From: Deferribacteres bacterium
Lineage (GTDB): Bacteria > Zhuqueibacterota > Zhuqueibacteria > Zhuqueibacterales > Geothermadaptataceae
Direction: 5' to 3'
NCBI GenBank assembly: GCA_020633675.1
Contig: JACKDE010000002.1
Coordinates: 868,001 to 932,000 of the forward strand
Length of the DNA: 64,000 bases
The stretch's first letter is position 1. Each line of letters opens with the position of its first letter. Under the pieces are notes generated by a model that was given only the letters and a program-made list of their open reading frames with translations, ran no database searches and had not been told where the DNA came from. The position numbers and the translations under genes were made by a program. Positions 24,322-33,703 of the stretch are shown piece after piece.

Positions 24322-24824
24322 AAAACCAAATGAGCGTGAAAATGCTATACAATTTCTTTTTAACAACTTGCATAGCATTTATTTGCTTGCAGAATAGCGT
24401 TAGTGGGCAAATTGTGATTGCTGAAGAAACAGCTCGCGGGGAATATGAAAATGGAATTTTTACAGCAGGAAAACCTGAATTTCGATATCGCTTCGAAATT
24501 GACATAAAATCTGGAAAAGCCAAATTAACAGAAATCACTCGCCTGGAGACTGGCACCTTGATCTCGCAAGATGTCTCGTATGTAATCACTGCAATCGAAG
24601 ACTCTTTTGCGTCTTCAAGTTTTTTGCGAAGCAAAAATAAAAAGGATGAAAAAGTCCTAACGCTTGTTGGAAAACCCGGTACTTTGGCAACCGAGGTTAT
24701 TTTGATTGGCGAGTCCTTCTTTGAGTATTGCAAAGCATCTTCAGGAAGACTGTATTTAGCTACGGGCAAAATTAAAAAGTCGACGTTAGCAACAGATGAA
24801 TTAATAGAGCAATTTAAAAAATAG
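24318..24824 (+). CDS. Small secreted protein, unknown function (AT-rich pair, member 2)
   Basis: 168 residues, starting in the ATGA overlap with the previous gene. A signal peptide is visible: basic start, then YNFFLTTCIAFICLQNSVSG with likely cleavage before QIVIAEE. The mature protein alternates short strands (FRYRFEIDIKSGKAKLTEI) with charged loops (RSKNKKDEKV). A second ATG at 24330 could also serve. The coupling and shared composition argue that the pair functions together and arrived together. No family recognised. Confidence 0.55.
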   Translation: MKNQMSVKMLYNFFLTTCIAFICLQNSVSGQIVIAEETARGEYENGIFTAGKPEFRYRFEIDIKSGKAKLTEITRLETGTLISQDVSYVITAIEDSFASSSFLRSKNKKDEKVLTLVGKPGTLATEVILIGESFFEYCKASSGRLYLATGKIKKSTLATDELIEQFKK

Positions 24825-24894
24825 TCTGACTCGAAAAAAGTGTTCTATTTTCGCGGATTTGATCCATGTGACGTTCGCAAAACGAAATAAAAAC

Positions 24895-26778
24895 ATGACA
24901 ACAGACACCTCCCGCAAAAACAAACTCGCACTGATCGCGGTGTTCGCGATGATGGCGGCCTACACTATCGTGCTGAGCTATGCCTCGATCATGCGCTGGG
25001 CCAGCTTCAACAGCAGCATGGATGACATGGGCATCATGATTCAGACGCTGCACAACACCACGCAAGGCAACTGGCTGGTGGAGAGCGTCAATCTCGGCGT
25101 GCCGTTGTCGCGGCTGTGGCTGGCGCATCTCGAGTTCATCTACCTCCCGCTGGCGCTGATTTACAAGCTCATCCATCGCCCGGAAACGCTGCTGGTGCTG
25201 CAATCGCTGTTTTTGGCTTTGGGCGCGTTGCCGGTGTACCTGCTGGCCCGCGACCGGCTGAAAAAGCACAGCGCCGGGCTGGTGTTCGCTGCCGCCTACC
25301 TGTTTTACCCGGCGATGCACAACGCCAACCTGTTCGATGTGCACGGCATCGTCTTTTCGACCTCGCTGTTGCTGTACATGTTCTACTTTCTCGACCGCAA
25401 GCGCACCGGACTGTTTTTTCTGTTCGCGTTTTTGGCGCTGCTGTGCCGCGAGGACATCGCTGTCACCCTCGGCATGGTCGGCTTGTACATCTTTTTTATC
25501 AGGAAAAACAGAGCATTGGGCGTGACCACCGCAGTAGTGGGTGTGCTCTGGTTCGGCACATTTTATTTCCTAAGACCGCTGCTGGTGGATTATTTTAACG
25601 CGGTCGATCCGGCAATTCTGGCGGACATCACCCGCCCGAGCCACTGGGCGCACATGGACGGCGGCTGGCTGGTCGTCAAACGTCCGCTGTTTTTTCTCGA
25701 TGAATATTTCCTGACCGGCTTGAACGCAAAATACATTTTCTGGCTGCTGGTGCCGGTGGCGTTTCTGGCTTTTGCCAGTCCGTTCACGCTGGCGATTGCC
25801 ACCCCGATTTTGCTGATCAACATGACCAGCGCCTGGCTGCCGACCCATTTGATCGAGTTTCAGTACACCGCCACCATCACGCCGGTGGTTTTTGTCGCCG
25901 CGATTTACGGCCTCGAAAATGTGCGCGAATTTTTGAAAAAGCGCGAAATGCCGCGCTCGGTGGTGCGCAACACGGTGCTGATTTATGTGGTGGCAGTCGG
26001 ACTGTTTTCGTTGGGCGCCAGCCTGGCAAAATCGAATTTGCGCAAGCTGCCCGAATGGCAGGTCGAGCCGCGCCACAGGCTCATCAGCAAGGTTGCGAAA
26101 ATGATCCCGGAAGAGGCCTCGCTGAGCGCCGATATGACCCTGGGCACGCACGCTGCCGAGCGCTACGAAATGTACGCTTTTCCGGATAATTATTTGACCG
26201 CCGATTACGTTTTTTACGATCTCAGCAGCCGCCGCATTCGCCTGATGTCGCGTGCGAGCGTGTTTCTGTCCAACGCCATGCCGGTCAATGACTACATTGT
26301 GGAATTGCTCAACAGTCCGGAGCACGGGGTGGCGCATTACGAAGACGGGCTGGTGCTGTTCCAGCGCGGCTTGCCAAAGGAGCAGGGCATCCAAAATCTG
26401 GCCATTGCCCGGCGCGACGAGATTGCCAACGTCGTGGATGTGACGATTGATTCCGCGCAGGCGGAGTTGAAGCTGGTCGGTTACACCCGGCACATGGATG
26501 TCGAGTACGACGATTCGACTTTTTATGCGCACTACACAATGTACTGGCAAAAGAATGGCTCGATTTTCAACGCTGTGTCGCAGCCGAAACATTATTTGCT
26601 GGTCAGCGCCGCCGACACCACGACTGCTGCCTGGCAACCAGCTTTCGGCCAATATCCGCTATCGGAGTGGCAGCCGGGCGAAATCGTGCGCGAGGAAGTC
26701 TATTGGTTGCGCCGAGCCGAGCCGACCACGGTGAGCGTGCAGACAGCGAAAGCAACGGTCCGGCTGCTGGAATATTGA
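24895..26778 (+). CDS. DUF2079-family polytopic membrane protein
   Basis: About 627 residues with roughly ten TM helices in the first 390 residues and a soluble C-terminal region. Typical DUF2079 (PF09852) features: FNSSMDDMGIMIQTLHNTTQG near the N-terminus, LLAFASPFTLAIATPILLIN-like text (FLAFASPFTLAIATP), the motif LFDVHGIVFSTSLLLYMFYF and FALLCREDIAVTLGM. The family is related in layout to GT-C glycosyltransferases, but no activity is established. I chose ATG at 24895; an in-frame TTG at 24859 would add 12 unsupported residues. Confidence 0.8.
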   Translation: MTTDTSRKNKLALIAVFAMMAAYTIVLSYASIMRWASFNSSMDDMGIMIQTLHNTTQGNWLVESVNLGVPLSRLWLAHLEFIYLPLALIYKLIHRPETLLVLQSLFLALGALPVYLLARDRLKKHSAGLVFAAAYLFYPAMHNANLFDVHGIVFSTSLLLYMFYFLDRKRTGLFFLFAFLALLCREDIAVTLGMVGLYIFFIRKNRALGVTTAVVGVLWFGTFYFLRPLLVDYFNAVDPAILADITRPSHWAHMDGGWLVVKRPLFFLDEYFLTGLNAKYIFWLLVPVAFLAFASPFTLAIATPILLINMTSAWLPTHLIEFQYTATITPVVFVAAIYGLENVREFLKKREMPRSVVRNTVLIYVVAVGLFSLGASLAKSNLRKLPEWQVEPRHRLISKVAKMIPEEASLSADMTLGTHAAERYEMYAFPDNYLTADYVFYDLSSRRIRLMSRASVFLSNAMPVNDYIVELLNSPEHGVAHYEDGLVLFQRGLPKEQGIQNLAIARRDEIANVVDVTIDSAQAELKLVGYTRHMDVEYDDSTFYAHYTMYWQKNGSIFNAVSQPKHYLLVSAADTTTAAWQPAFGQYPLSEWQPGEIVREEVYWLRRAEPTTVSVQTAKATVRLLEY

Positions 26779-26819
26779 CTTTTGCCACGAATCAATGCGA
26801 ATTTTTGCGAATTAAGATT

Positions 26820-26886
26820 TTGACAGGATGAACGGGATTTACAGGAAAATTATCTTAAATCCGGTCAATCCTGTTCATCCTGTCAA
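26820..26886. repeat. 67-bp inverted repeat (TTGACAGGATGAAC)
   Basis: Arms TTGACAGGATGAACGGGATT (26820-26839) and AATCCTGTTCATCCTGTCAA (26867-26886) match as inverted repeats at 19 of 20 positions. It fills the gap upstream of the GT39-like gene and ends three bases before its start codon, so the hairpin would sequester the ribosome-binding region in the mRNA. Just upstream lies GCCACGAATCAATGCGAAT, a separate dispersed word. Confidence 0.8.
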
Positions 26887-26889
26887 CAA

Positions 26890-28581
26890 ATGATGATGAA
26901 AAATAGTACAAAACTTCTAATCATTCTCGCCTTGGCATTCGGTTTCCGGCTGGTGCTGATGCAGTGGCGCTTCGCGATTGGCTTTGACGAGCCGCACTAT
27001 TTGCAGATGGGCGCGGCGGCGGTGCAGCATGGCTTGGGTGCGCTACTGCATCCGTACTGGCCGCCGATGTATCCGGCGCTGGTGGCGCTGTTTTCGCTCT
27101 TTGGTAGCGACGTCGAGCTGGCCGGTCGGCTGGTGAATATCGTTTGCGGTACGCTCACGCTGGTGCCGGTGTTTGTGCTGGCGCGGGCGCTGTTCGGCGA
27201 AAAACCGGCTTTGTTGTCGGTGCTGCTGCTGGCGATTTTTCCTGCTTTCGCGTTCAGCGCAACCGACGCGCTCAGCGAGTCGAGCTACACGTTCTTTTCG
27301 ATGAGCGGATTGGCGGCGGGCTGGTTTGCCTTGCAGCGCAAATCGCTGCGGCAGGCTGGCATGGCCGGGCTGTTTTTTGGCATGGCCTACCTGACCAAGC
27401 CGGAGGGCCTCGGCTATCTCGGTGTCTTCGTCGGCTTCGCGCTGCTATGGCTGTTTTATCGAATCGTGCGTTTCAAGAAATTCGACCTGGTCAAAATCAT
27501 CGCCACTGCCACGGCGGTAGTTATTTTGGTTGCGTTGCCGTATCTTGTTTACTTAAAAAATGCCACCGGCGACTGGACGATCAGCGGCAAATACAAAGTC
27601 AACCGCTTCGATGTCACCTCGATCAACAAGCTCTCGCCGGACAACAAGCATCTGCCACTGGATATGGCCTATCATCTCGGCACCTTTGCTGATTACGATC
27701 CGGACACGCATGCCGGTGATGATGGGCATGCGCGTTCGCTGGGTGCTTTGGCAGCGTGGTTCGCGCAAAATCTATACAAAATCTTTCGCAGCGAACTGGC
27801 CGGCGCCGTCACCGCGCCGATGTTTTTGCTGATGGTGCTCGGGCTGTTTGCCGGGCGCTGGACCTGGCCGCAGACCCGGCTTCAGCTTTACCTGCTGAGC
27901 TATATTGTATTTTTCTGGCTGATGGTGATTCCGTTTTTTCACATCAATGCGCGTTATTTTGCGCCGCTGCTGCCGCTGTGCTTTGTGTGGATCGGTCAAG
28001 GAACAGATTTGCTCTTTCGGCGATTCCAGAATTTTTTCGAGATTCTGCCTTTTAAACAATTTCCGCTTTCAACGGATTTCGCGGGTAAAGTTATGCTAAC
28101 AATAGTGGTTATCACCACATCATTTTTGCCGGAAATGGGCAAAATTGTCGCGCGATCCGCTGATGATCGAGATTTTTGGGCAGATGCAGTCGAACTCAAA
28201 CGCGCTGGTGACTGGCTGAAAGCCAACACAAGCACGACACCGGTGCTGATGAGCTACAACAAAAGCGTCGATTTTTATGCGGGACAAACCGATGTTCGCA
28301 ATACCGCAACCTTTTCATTTGATCCGCCTGATCGTGTCGTACAATACGCACGCCACCGCCATGTCAGCCACATTGTTCTCAGCGAACGATATCGCCCGGA
28401 GTTTCCGAATCTTGAACCGTTGTGGCAGGATGAGCAACGTCCCGGATTGCGGCGTGTTTATGATGAAGCTGGCGATGACGGAATGCATGTATTGATTTAT
28501 GAAATTTTGCCGGTCGAGCCGGAACCAACTGAGGAAAAGACAAACGGGGGACTTCAAAATATTGACACCGACAACAAATGA
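26890..28581 (+). CDS. GT-C membrane glycosyltransferase (PMT/ArnT, GT39/GT83-like)
   Basis: 563 residues, about eleven TM helices. The first periplasmic loop has RFAIGFDEPHYLQMG, with the Asp-Glu expected for the catalytic loop of PMT_2-type enzymes, then HPYWPPMYPALVALF. A later FHINARYFAPLLPL ends the TM region, followed by a soluble C-terminal domain. Such enzymes take polyprenyl-phosphate sugars, which the DPM-like GT2s here could make, and transfer them on the outer face of the membrane. The start is one of two tandem ATGs (26890 or 26896); the upstream leader is a hairpin. Confidence 0.82.
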   Translation: MMMKNSTKLLIILALAFGFRLVLMQWRFAIGFDEPHYLQMGAAAVQHGLGALLHPYWPPMYPALVALFSLFGSDVELAGRLVNIVCGTLTLVPVFVLARALFGEKPALLSVLLLAIFPAFAFSATDALSESSYTFFSMSGLAAGWFALQRKSLRQAGMAGLFFGMAYLTKPEGLGYLGVFVGFALLWLFYRIVRFKKFDLVKIIATATAVVILVALPYLVYLKNATGDWTISGKYKVNRFDVTSINKLSPDNKHLPLDMAYHLGTFADYDPDTHAGDDGHARSLGALAAWFAQNLYKIFRSELAGAVTAPMFLLMVLGLFAGRWTWPQTRLQLYLLSYIVFFWLMVIPFFHINARYFAPLLPLCFVWIGQGTDLLFRRFQNFFEILPFKQFPLSTDFAGKVMLTIVVITTSFLPEMGKIVARSADDRDFWADAVELKRAGDWLKANTSTTPVLMSYNKSVDFYAGQTDVRNTATFSFDPPDRVVQYARHRHVSHIVLSERYRPEFPNLEPLWQDEQRPGLRRVYDEAGDDGMHVLIYEILPVEPEPTEEKTNGGLQNIDTDNK

Positions 28582-28660
28582 AAGACGCAGCAAATTGTAA
28601 TATTCATTCGGATTGCCGACGCGGGAAGGCGCGCCGGCAGATTGCAGACAGGATTAGAAA

Positions 28661-29344
28661 ATGAACAAATTTCAATCATTTCAGGAATTCTTAACCACTC
28701 AGAGCATTCAAGTCTCGGTTTGGGGTTTTGTGCTCAATTTGGCTTTGGCTGCTCTGCTGGCATTTTTGCTCAGCCGCCTGTATGTCAAATACGGTCAGTC
28801 TCTATCCAATCGCCAGGTTTTTAGCCGCAATTTTCTGATGTTGACCATGACGACCATGCTGATTATCACTATCGTCAAATCGTCGCTGGCGCTGTCGCTC
28901 GGTTTGGTCGGCGCGCTGTCGATCGTGCGTTTTCGCGCAGCGATCAAAGAGCCGGAAGAACTGGCCTACCTGTTTTTGGCAATTGCCATCGGGCTTGGCT
29001 TTGGTGCAGACCAGCGTGTGATTACAGTAGTGGCATTTGTCATCATCTCCGGTATCATTTGGCTGCGCAGCCGCACCTCCGATGCGGAAGAGAGCCAGAA
29101 TTTGTTTCTTACGATTTCAAGTCATAATCCGGTCAAGATTGAGCTCAAAGATGTTGTGGAGACGCTCAAAAAGCACTGCGCGGGCGTCAGCCTGAAGCGC
29201 TTTGATGAGACCAACGAAATGCTGGAAGCGTCGTTTCAGGTCGAATACACCGACTACAATCAATTGGAGCAGAGCAAAAATGCCATCCAGAAACTGGGCG
29301 ACTCCGTGAAAGTCTCGTTCCTGGATAATCAAGGAATCTTCTAA
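28661..29344 (+). CDS. DUF4956 integral membrane protein
   Basis: 227 residues: four TM helices in the first 135 residues, then a soluble alpha/beta domain. The core motif SLALSLGLVGALSIVRFRAAIKEPEELAYL, here given as LVGALSIVRFRAAIKEPEEL, and the GLGFGADQRVITVV helix define DUF4956 (PF16316). The family commonly accompanies CotH-kinase and VTC polyphosphate-polymerase genes; here a CotH fusion follows after 22 bp, but no VTC gene is present. The C-terminal part (PVKIELKDVVETLKKH) resembles the ACT-like soluble domain seen in MgtC-type proteins. Confidence 0.85.
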   Translation: MNKFQSFQEFLTTQSIQVSVWGFVLNLALAALLAFLLSRLYVKYGQSLSNRQVFSRNFLMLTMTTMLIITIVKSSLALSLGLVGALSIVRFRAAIKEPEELAYLFLAIAIGLGFGADQRVITVVAFVIISGIIWLRSRTSDAEESQNLFLTISSHNPVKIELKDVVETLKKHCAGVSLKRFDETNEMLEASFQVEYTDYNQLEQSKNAIQKLGDSVKVSFLDNQGIF

Positions 29345-29366
29345 ACGCTTTTAGCATTTTAATATT

Positions 29367-32000
29367 ATGAGAATAAAAGCAGCAAATCAAAACTCCGTCA
29401 TTGTTTCGACCTCGAAGCGTATCTGGCGAAACAGAGCATACGCACTGACAAGTCTCGCTATTTACACAATCGCGATTTTTGCGCTTGGTGTGTATCTGCA
29501 CCGTTCCGGTTTCCTGTATGAAAAAGTGATGCCGGCGGTGCGGCAAAATGTCAAGCTCATCCCCAAGCTCATCGCGGGCCTGCAGGCCGATCCGACCCAA
29601 ATCATGATCGATATCAAGCATACTGATTTTCAGAAGCTCGCGTATCAGCGCGAGGTTGCACTGCGCTCGGGCGTACTGCTGAAAACCGATGATGACTATG
29701 TACCTGCCCAGATTCGTTTGAACGACGAAGTCGTCAAAGTCAAGCTTCGGCTTAAAGGGGACTGGACCGATCATTTGCAGGGCGATAAGTGGTCGTACCG
29801 TGTTGTGGTCAAAGGCGAAAAATCAATTTTCGGCATGAAGACCTTTTCGATTCAGCATCCAAAGACACGCAATTATATGAGCGAGTGGCTGTTTCATCGC
29901 TTGCTGAAGTATGAAGGCTTGATTGCGCTGCGCTACGATTTTATTAAAGCGATTATCAACGGCAAAGATTTGGGTGTTTTTGCACTCGAAGAGCATTTTG
30001 AGAAGCGCTTGATCGAGCACAACGAATTGCGTGAAGGGCCGATCATCAAGTTTAACGAGAACCTGCTGTGGCTGGAAAAAGTGCAGCAGCGCATTCCGTT
30101 TCCGCAAGCTGCCTCCAATGGCGCCGGGCTCTATCTGTCCAGTGATATTGATGGATTTCAGACCAACAAATGGCTGGCCGATTCGTCGCGGGCCGCTTTG
30201 TATTCGCGTGCAATCCAATTGCTGGAAACATTTCGTCGCGGCGAACTTTCGACCAGTGAGGTGTTCGACGTACCGAAGTTGGCGAAATTCTTTGCCGTCG
30301 TCGATTTGGTCGGCGGCAAGCACGCAGCGATTTGGCACAATTTCCGTTTTTATTACAATCCGGTGACGGCCAAGCTTGAACCCATCGGTTTTGATGCCGA
30401 TTGCGGCTATCCGATTACCTACTTGCTCGGCACCAAACCGGCTGGCATTGATGACGAGCCGAGCGCGCATGGCTATACCGACTATAATGCGCTGTTTTTT
30501 AAAGACGAAGCATTTTACCGCGCATACATCCATACTCTCGAACGTATCGCCGACCCTGCCTATCTCGATACCTTTTTCGCCGAAATTGGCGGCGATTTTG
30601 AGAAAGAACTGAATATTATCTACAGCGAATTCCCGTACTATGAGTCGCCGAAAGAAGTGATTTTGAGCAATCAGCGCTATATTCAAACCGCGCTCAATCC
30701 GGTCAAAGGCTTGCATGCCTATTTTCACAAGCACGATCCAGCCAGCCACACGGTCACAGTTGATGTTGGCGCCATTCAATCGTTACCGATTGAAGTGCTG
30801 GGCCTGAGCTACAAAGATTCGCTGAGCTTTGCGGGTACTTCGAAAACCGAATTGCCACCCCATTACGGATTTGATTTGGTGCACTATCAAAATGCCAGCT
30901 TTGCGCTGCCAAATGATTTTGCATGGGCCGATAGTGTCGTACGGGATTTAAAAGTCCAATACAAACTGGTCGGAACAGAAGATGTGCGCACAGAAATGCT
31001 CTTTCCATTCCCGCTTCACGGCGCGGACATCGCAAATGGCGACGTACTTCGACAGCCGGGAAATGCTGAACAGTTTCATTTCTTGCGAATCGATGCGGTT
31101 GAGAAGACGATCTCGATTGCGCCGGGCAACTGGCATATCACTCGCAATCTGATCATTCCAAAAGGCTACCGGCTGGTTGCCGGGCCCGGTGTACGTGTCG
31201 ATTTGAGCAACGATGCCATGATTTTAAGCCATTCGCCGGTTGAGTTTGTCGGTACGCCTGACGATCCGGTGGTGGTGCAATCGTCCGACTCGACGGGGCA
31301 GGGCATGGTTGTGATGAATGCCGGTGCCAGATCGGTGCTGCAATATGTGCGCTTTGATAATTTATCCAATCCGAGCCAGAATGGCTGGGTGCTGACTGGT
31401 GCTGTCACGCTGTACGAGTCGCCGGTGGATATTCTGCAGAGCGAGTTCGTCAACAATCGTTGCGAGGACGGTCTCAATATCGTGCGCTCCGATTTTATAA
31501 TAGATGGCTCGCTTTTTAGTGGTACTCAATCCGATGCGTTTGATTCAGATTTTTCCGATGGCAAAATTGTCGACACGCGTTTCTACAATTGCGGCAATGA
31601 TGGCATCGACATTTCCGGCAGCATGCTAAGAGTGCAGAATGTGCTGGTGGATGGCGCAGGCGACAAGGGCCTGAGCGCAGGCGAGAATAGCCAAATGCAT
31701 GTAATCAATTCGGAAATTCAAAATGCCGAAATTGCGGTGTCAAGCAAGGATCTGTCCAGTATGACGATTGATGGCATCATCATCGCAAACTCGACAATCG
31801 GCTTCTCGCCGTTCCAGAAAAAAGCTGAATTTGGCGCAGCGCATATCGTCGTGACCAATTTGGAACTGTCGAATACAGAAATCCCATATTTGGTTGAAGA
31901 AAATTCAACCCTCAAGGTTGACGACCAGGAAATTCCACCGAGCCGAAAGAATGTCAAAGAAATTCTGTACGGTGTTGAATTCGGCAAAAGCAGTCGATAA
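29367..32000 (+). CDS. CotH-kinase-like protein fused to a C-terminal parallel beta-helix
   Basis: 877 residues. One TM helix near residues 22-42 leaves the rest extracytoplasmic. Residues about 60-450 are CotH-like: VKVKLRLKGDWTDHL, YRVVVKGEKSIFGMKTFSIQ, LGVFALEEHFEKRLIE, and EPIGFDADCGYP with the metal-binding Asp-x-Asp seen in CotH kinases. Residues about 590-850 look like a right-handed parallel beta-helix: runs such as NNRCEDGLNIVRSDFIIDGS, YNCGNDGIDISGSMLRVQNV and GDKGLSAGENSQMHVINSEI. CotH kinases phosphorylate proteins outside the cell or in spore coats. The beta-helix suggests carbohydrate or surface contact. It forms an operon with DUF4956. Confidence 0.85.
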   Translation: MRIKAANQNSVIVSTSKRIWRNRAYALTSLAIYTIAIFALGVYLHRSGFLYEKVMPAVRQNVKLIPKLIAGLQADPTQIMIDIKHTDFQKLAYQREVALRSGVLLKTDDDYVPAQIRLNDEVVKVKLRLKGDWTDHLQGDKWSYRVVVKGEKSIFGMKTFSIQHPKTRNYMSEWLFHRLLKYEGLIALRYDFIKAIINGKDLGVFALEEHFEKRLIEHNELREGPIIKFNENLLWLEKVQQRIPFPQAASNGAGLYLSSDIDGFQTNKWLADSSRAALYSRAIQLLETFRRGELSTSEVFDVPKLAKFFAVVDLVGGKHAAIWHNFRFYYNPVTAKLEPIGFDADCGYPITYLLGTKPAGIDDEPSAHGYTDYNALFFKDEAFYRAYIHTLERIADPAYLDTFFAEIGGDFEKELNIIYSEFPYYESPKEVILSNQRYIQTALNPVKGLHAYFHKHDPASHTVTVDVGAIQSLPIEVLGLSYKDSLSFAGTSKTELPPHYGFDLVHYQNASFALPNDFAWADSVVRDLKVQYKLVGTEDVRTEMLFPFPLHGADIANGDVLRQPGNAEQFHFLRIDAVEKTISIAPGNWHITRNLIIPKGYRLVAGPGVRVDLSNDAMILSHSPVEFVGTPDDPVVVQSSDSTGQGMVVMNAGARSVLQYVRFDNLSNPSQNGWVLTGAVTLYESPVDILQSEFVNNRCEDGLNIVRSDFIIDGSLFSGTQSDAFDSDFSDGKIVDTRFYNCGNDGIDISGSMLRVQNVLVDGAGDKGLSAGENSQMHVINSEIQNAEIAVSSKDLSSMTIDGIIIANSTIGFSPFQKKAEFGAAHIVVTNLELSNTEIPYLVEENSTLKVDDQEIPPSRKNVKEILYGVEFGKSSR

Positions 32001-32214
32001 ATGGTAATCTATTGCCTGAAAAATGAGATATTCAGCACTTTGATCATTTCCTTGCAAAATATGGTTTCTGTCTCGCGCTTGCTACCCGGCATAGTTCGCA
32101 AGTGGTTTGCATCTCACCGTCGATGGATAGCGGTTGTGGATGTGGTTTTTTGCGACCCACCCAACCCCAACAATACCACGGCCCGTCAACCTAAAAAATG
32201 AAAAGGCCGTTTTC

Positions 32215-33681
32215 ATGTTTTTTCAATCAACAATTGTCTTTGTCGCGATCAGCGCGGTTTTGGTACTGGCCGGCATGTTCTATGCAAAAAACAAGTCGCA
32301 TTTTCTACTGGGCGCGGCTATCCTGACAATCGCCTGGCAGGGCGGTTTGCATGTCGAAGTGTTCAAGATGGATTTCACGCTGACGCATTTTATTTTTTTG
32401 CTGCTGTTTGTCTGGAATTTTATCGAAGGACGAAAGAAATCGCAACTTGCCGGCACATTTAATCGCCCCATCTATTTCTGGGGCGCAATGATTCTGTTTG
32501 CCATCGTTGCGATGATGACAGCTATCGATAAATTTCAGGCAGTGACCGGGGTGATGCGCCCGGTTCTGGACCTGGTGATCTTTTTTGCCATCATGAAATC
32601 GATGCGCAAGCCGGTTGATGTGAAGTTTTTGGGCAATGCGTTGATGTTCTCGCTGATTTTTCAAGGCATACTGGCAACACTCCAATACAAGTTCCCGGAT
32701 TTCCGTTTCGGCGTGATCGATCAAAATCAATCGTGGATGTGGTGGCGCGCCAAGGGAACATTTTTTCATCCCAACGAGATGGGCATGTACGCCATGATGT
32801 TCCTGCCGTTCGTCGCGCGGGTGCTGTTCTACGCGATCATGCGGCAAGACAAAAAAGAAATCTGGCTTTCCGGCACTGCATTCTTGCTTGGTGGCATCGC
32901 ATTGTTTGCAACCGGCAACCGCGGCTCCTGGGCCGGATTGGTGTTTGGCATGTCGGTGATGCTGACCTACGATATGTTCAAGACTGGCAAAGCCGGCACC
33001 AAGTTGAAAAAGGTTTTGGCTGGGTTGGCGATTCCGGCTGTACTGTTTTTATTCTTTTTCGCGATCAAATATGGCTCGGTGATGATGGATCGCATTTTTT
33101 ACTCTGATCGCGAGGGCATCGGCGGAGATCGTCTGCGCTATCAGGAAGAAGCGATCGAGATGATCAAAAACTATCCGGTCACCGGCGTTGGATATAATAA
33201 TTATCTTTATCATGTCGATACCTATTTTGTACATAATTTATACCTGCTCTCTGCTGCAGAGATCGGCGTGCCCGGCGCGTTGAGCCTGGTCGGATTCCTG
33301 GTAATCCTGGTCGGCTACACGATCAAAGGCATGAAGTCCAAAATTTTTTATATCTCGAATTTAAGTCGAGGTATATTGGCAGGCATTCTTGGCTTTATGC
33401 TGGCGTCGATGCCAGGCCCGGACTTCTGGATCAGTCATCCGATACAGATGTACTTCTGGAGTCTGGCTGCGCTTCAGGTCGCGCTATTGCGAGCCGATAA
33501 GGGCGCTGCCATGCATGGTCTGCGTTTGAATCAAAAGCGTGGGCAATCGAGAGAGGCGCAGGCGAATATACAAGTTGTGTCGGCAACGCCGCCTGCCGAA
33601 AAACGCGGAGATGAAAATGCATCTTCCCGGCAATCTGTTTATCCAAATATAAAAATTGGTGGCACCACACGGCAGGATTGA
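32215..33681 (+). CDS. O-antigen ligase/polymerase-like membrane protein (Wzy/WaaL superfamily)
   Basis: About 488 residues and at least ten TM helices. The central motif WWRAKGTFFHPNEMGMYAMM and the following ATGNRGSWAGLVFGMSVML match the Wzy_C/O-antigen ligase family (PF04932), whose large periplasmic loop is represented by YSDREGIGGDRLRYQEEAIE, then NYPVTGVGYNNYL. It probably polymerises the repeat unit or ligates it to an acceptor at the outer face of the inner membrane. The hydrophilic tail after residue 435 is unusual in being long and polar. ATG at 32215 is chosen because the TM region starts right there. Confidence 0.87.
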   Translation: MFFQSTIVFVAISAVLVLAGMFYAKNKSHFLLGAAILTIAWQGGLHVEVFKMDFTLTHFIFLLLFVWNFIEGRKKSQLAGTFNRPIYFWGAMILFAIVAMMTAIDKFQAVTGVMRPVLDLVIFFAIMKSMRKPVDVKFLGNALMFSLIFQGILATLQYKFPDFRFGVIDQNQSWMWWRAKGTFFHPNEMGMYAMMFLPFVARVLFYAIMRQDKKEIWLSGTAFLLGGIALFATGNRGSWAGLVFGMSVMLTYDMFKTGKAGTKLKKVLAGLAIPAVLFLFFFAIKYGSVMMDRIFYSDREGIGGDRLRYQEEAIEMIKNYPVTGVGYNNYLYHVDTYFVHNLYLLSAAEIGVPGALSLVGFLVILVGYTIKGMKSKIFYISNLSRGILAGILGFMLASMPGPDFWISHPIQMYFWSLAALQVALLRADKGAAMHGLRLNQKRGQSREAQANIQVVSATPPAEKRGDENASSRQSVYPNIKIGGTTRQD

Positions 33682-33703
33682 TTCGCAACTAAGGAACTAC
33701 TTC

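Noticed and set aside
25570..26652. Minus-strand open frame (360 codons) opposite the DUF2079 gene
   Set aside because: Shadow of a well-supported membrane protein gene; no coherent domain.
32001..32201. 66-codon frame directly after the CotH fusion
   Set aside because: No ribosome-binding site and no family; probably leader sequence of the polymerase-like gene.
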